NCBI GenBank assembly: GCA_013362555.1
Contig: JABFVX010000389.1
Span: forward strand, 1 to 6,874
From: Mycobacteriaceae bacterium
Lineage (GTDB): Bacteria > Actinomycetota > Actinomycetes > Mycobacteriales > Mycobacteriaceae
Direction of reading: 5' to 3'
DNA: 6,874 bases
Position 1 is the stretch's first letter. Each line of letters begins with the position of its first letter. Shown piece after piece: positions 5,532 through 6,874 of the stretch. The position numbers and the translations under genes are program-made. The notes beneath the pieces are model-generated. The model was not told the origin of the DNA. It ran no database searches and was given only the letters and a program-made list of their open reading frames with translations.

Positions 5532-6857
5532 GTGGTTCAGTTGACTCCTCGGGATGCCCAGATGTTCTGGCTTGCGTCTCGGATACCCAACGACCAGTTT
5601 CAGTTGTACTGCTTCGACGGGGTCCGTGACGATCTCGACGACATCCGGGCCGGGCTGCTCGCTCGCGCCCGCGGGCAGGCCGACCTATGCATGCGGGTCC
5701 GTCCGGTGCCGCGCAACCTCGACTACCCGTACTGGGTTCCGGCCGAACCGGATGCGGCGCAGATCATTGCCCATGATCCGGCCGGGTTGACCTGGGACGG
5801 ACTCACCGCCGCGCTCGGCGCGCTGCTCACCCGGCACGTCGACGCCCGCGAGCACGCCTGGCGCATCCACCTTTTTCCCGGCGTCCGCGGCGTCCCGCAC
5901 TGCACGGGAACGGCTTTGGTGGCGGTGCTCCAGTTCTCACACGCGCTCGCCGACGGCCGGCGCTCCTCGGAGTTGGCGCGCGTTCTGCTGGCTCCGACTC
6001 CCGCACGGCCGGATTCCGTCGAGCCACTGCGACCTCTGCCCAACGCCGTGGCCGTCGCCCGCGGGCTGTCGCGACTGCCGGGCCGCACCGCGATGACCCT
6101 GGTCCGCGGGTACCGCGCGGACCAGGAACGGCGGCAACGCGCGGCTGACACCCGGTCGGGCATGCCACTGGCCTCGGTGAACGTCGACCCCGGCCCGGAA
6201 CGCCAGGTGCGAATGCTGGTGCGGTCCAGGGCCGAATTGCCCGCCGCGGATTCCACGGTGACCGTCGCCGTGCTGTCGGCCATCTCGATCGCGCTGGCAC
6301 AGTGGGAATCTCGCAGCGGGTCCAGCCCGGCCCGCCTCGGTGCGGAAGTAACCGTCGCCGACGGTCCGGGCGAGCGCCGGCCCCAGCAGCGGAACAACTT
6401 CGGCAATGTCGGAGTCGAGTTGTACCCGGACGAGCCAGATTTGGAGCGGCGGGCCGCGAAAATCGCGGAGGCCCTGGCCGCGGCGAAACGCGCTCGGGCG
6501 GCATCGTCCCGATCTGCCGCCCGAGCACTGACGACCGGTATGCCCGCGCCCGCGATGTGGCACGAGATCGCCCAATTCCCGCTGCATCTGCGCCCCGCGA
6601 CGGTGACCGGAAACACCGTTGTCTCCAGCGTATTTCGCGGCCAGGCCGACCTCGATCTCGGCGGCGGTACCGTGCGGTTCACCGCAGGGTTCCCGGCACT
6701 GTCGCCGGTCATGGGCCTCACCCACGGAGTCCACGGCATCGGCGACACCGTCGCCATTTCCATCGTGGCGGGCCCTGCCGCCCTCCCCGACATCGACTCC
6801 TACGCGGCCCTCCTCGCCGCGGCATTGGCCCAGCCCTTCGTCCAGAACGACCCATGA
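5532..6857 (+). CDS. WS/DGAT-family (wax ester synthase/diacylglycerol acyltransferase-like) protein with altered HHxxxDG motif
   Basis: This 441-residue protein resembles the wax ester synthase/acyl-CoA:diacylglycerol acyltransferase family (condensation-domain fold, C-terminal DUF1298 part). The family makes triacylglycerol or wax esters at the inner membrane or lipid bodies. LTPRDAQMFWL (4-14) resembles the family's N-terminal LSPxDxxFW segment. The catalytic motif reads SHALADG (136-142): the second His (H137), D141 and G142 are kept, while the first His is Ser. RNNFGNVGVELYPDEPDLERR (288-308) matches the GN...LP...DP.ER region, and SPVMGLTHGVHGIGDTVAISI (391-411) matches the C-terminal strands. 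The GTG start has no good Shine-Dalgarno nearby; TTG 5541 is an alternative. The last residues (FVQNDP) and the TGA stop lie in palindrome copy 5. Family membership is fairly secure. With the changed motif, the substrate and even the activity are uncertain, and a role other than triacylglycerol synthesis is possible. Confidence 0.78.
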   Translation: MVQLTPRDAQMFWLASRIPNDQFQLYCFDGVRDDLDDIRAGLLARARGQADLCMRVRPVPRNLDYPYWVPAEPDAAQIIAHDPAGLTWDGLTAALGALLTRHVDAREHAWRIHLFPGVRGVPHCTGTALVAVLQFSHALADGRRSSELARVLLAPTPARPDSVEPLRPLPNAVAVARGLSRLPGRTAMTLVRGYRADQERRQRAADTRSGMPLASVNVDPGPERQVRMLVRSRAELPAADSTVTVAVLSAISIALAQWESRSGSSPARLGAEVTVADGPGERRPQQRNNFGNVGVELYPDEPDLERRAAKIAEALAAAKRARAASSRSAARALTTGMPAPAMWHEIAQFPLHLRPATVTGNTVVSSVFRGQADLDLGGGTVRFTAGFPALSPVMGLTHGVHGIGDTVAISIVAGPAALPDIDSYAALLAAALAQPFVQNDP

Positions 6858-6874
6858 GTTGCGCCGAACGCAAC
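6840..6874. repeat. palindromic repeat copy 5 (cut by window end)
   Basis: The left arm 6840-6863 matches the left arms of copies 3 and 4 at 23 of 24 bases (C6848 instead of T). The apex is CCGAA, followed by the start of the right arm CGCAAC. Here the right arm complements GTTGCG exactly, so unlike copies 1, 3 and 4 there is no internal mismatch in the visible part. By symmetry about 6866 the element should end near 6892, outside the window. Its left arm overlaps the 3' end of the WS/DGAT-like gene and supplies the TGA. Confidence 0.87.

Noticed and set aside
5723..6793. 356-codon minus-strand open frame across the WS/DGAT-like gene
   Set aside because: Ser/Arg/Ala-rich translation without domain features; the plus-strand frame has family motifs along its whole length.

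Overview
The window is very GC-rich, uses many GTG/TTG starts, and encodes proteins of the mycolic-acid actinobacteria. Examples are a PimE-type polyprenol-phosphate-mannose transferase next to a MutT2-type Nudix enzyme, an Rv1158c-like exported protein, an Rv2525c-like Tat substrate, an AdaA-AlkA fusion followed by Ogt, and a WS/DGAT-family protein. Together they suggest a Nocardia or a close relative. The genus is an inference from gene content, not a database match.

Layout. Minus strand, left: the N-terminal part of a mutT2-like gene (cut by the window start), overlapping by 4 bases the end of pimE. A 200-base divergent intergenic region follows, carrying a 53-base palindrome. Plus strand: an exported two-cysteine protein (Rv1157c/Rv1158c-like) and, 25 bases later, a Tat-exported DUF1906 glycoside-hydrolase-like protein, probably one operon. 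Next is a composite repeat in which the palindrome's two arms enclose two 75-base tandem units. Then come adaA-alkA and ogt, overlapping by ATGA, which form an alkylation-damage repair operon. A 210-base gap with two more palindromes leads to a WS/DGAT-like gene, whose stop codon lies inside a further palindrome copy cut by the window end.

How the genes work together. PimE builds phosphatidylinositol mannosides at the plasma membrane, and the two exported proteins are probably envelope proteins too, so the left half is mostly a cell-envelope locus. MutT2 would clean oxidised or surplus nucleotides. The right half is DNA alkylation repair: the Ada zinc domain senses methyl-phosphotriesters, the HTH would activate the operon, AlkA excises alkylated bases, and Ogt reverses O6-alkylguanine directly.

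The most interesting signal is not a gene. Every intergenic gap over 100 bases carries at least one member of one palindromic repeat family (five copies, 53 bases when complete, core GACCCRTGAGTTGCG). The arms come in two sequence types that are mixed and matched between copies, and one copy has a 155-base structured insert at its apex. No transposase is visible in the window.
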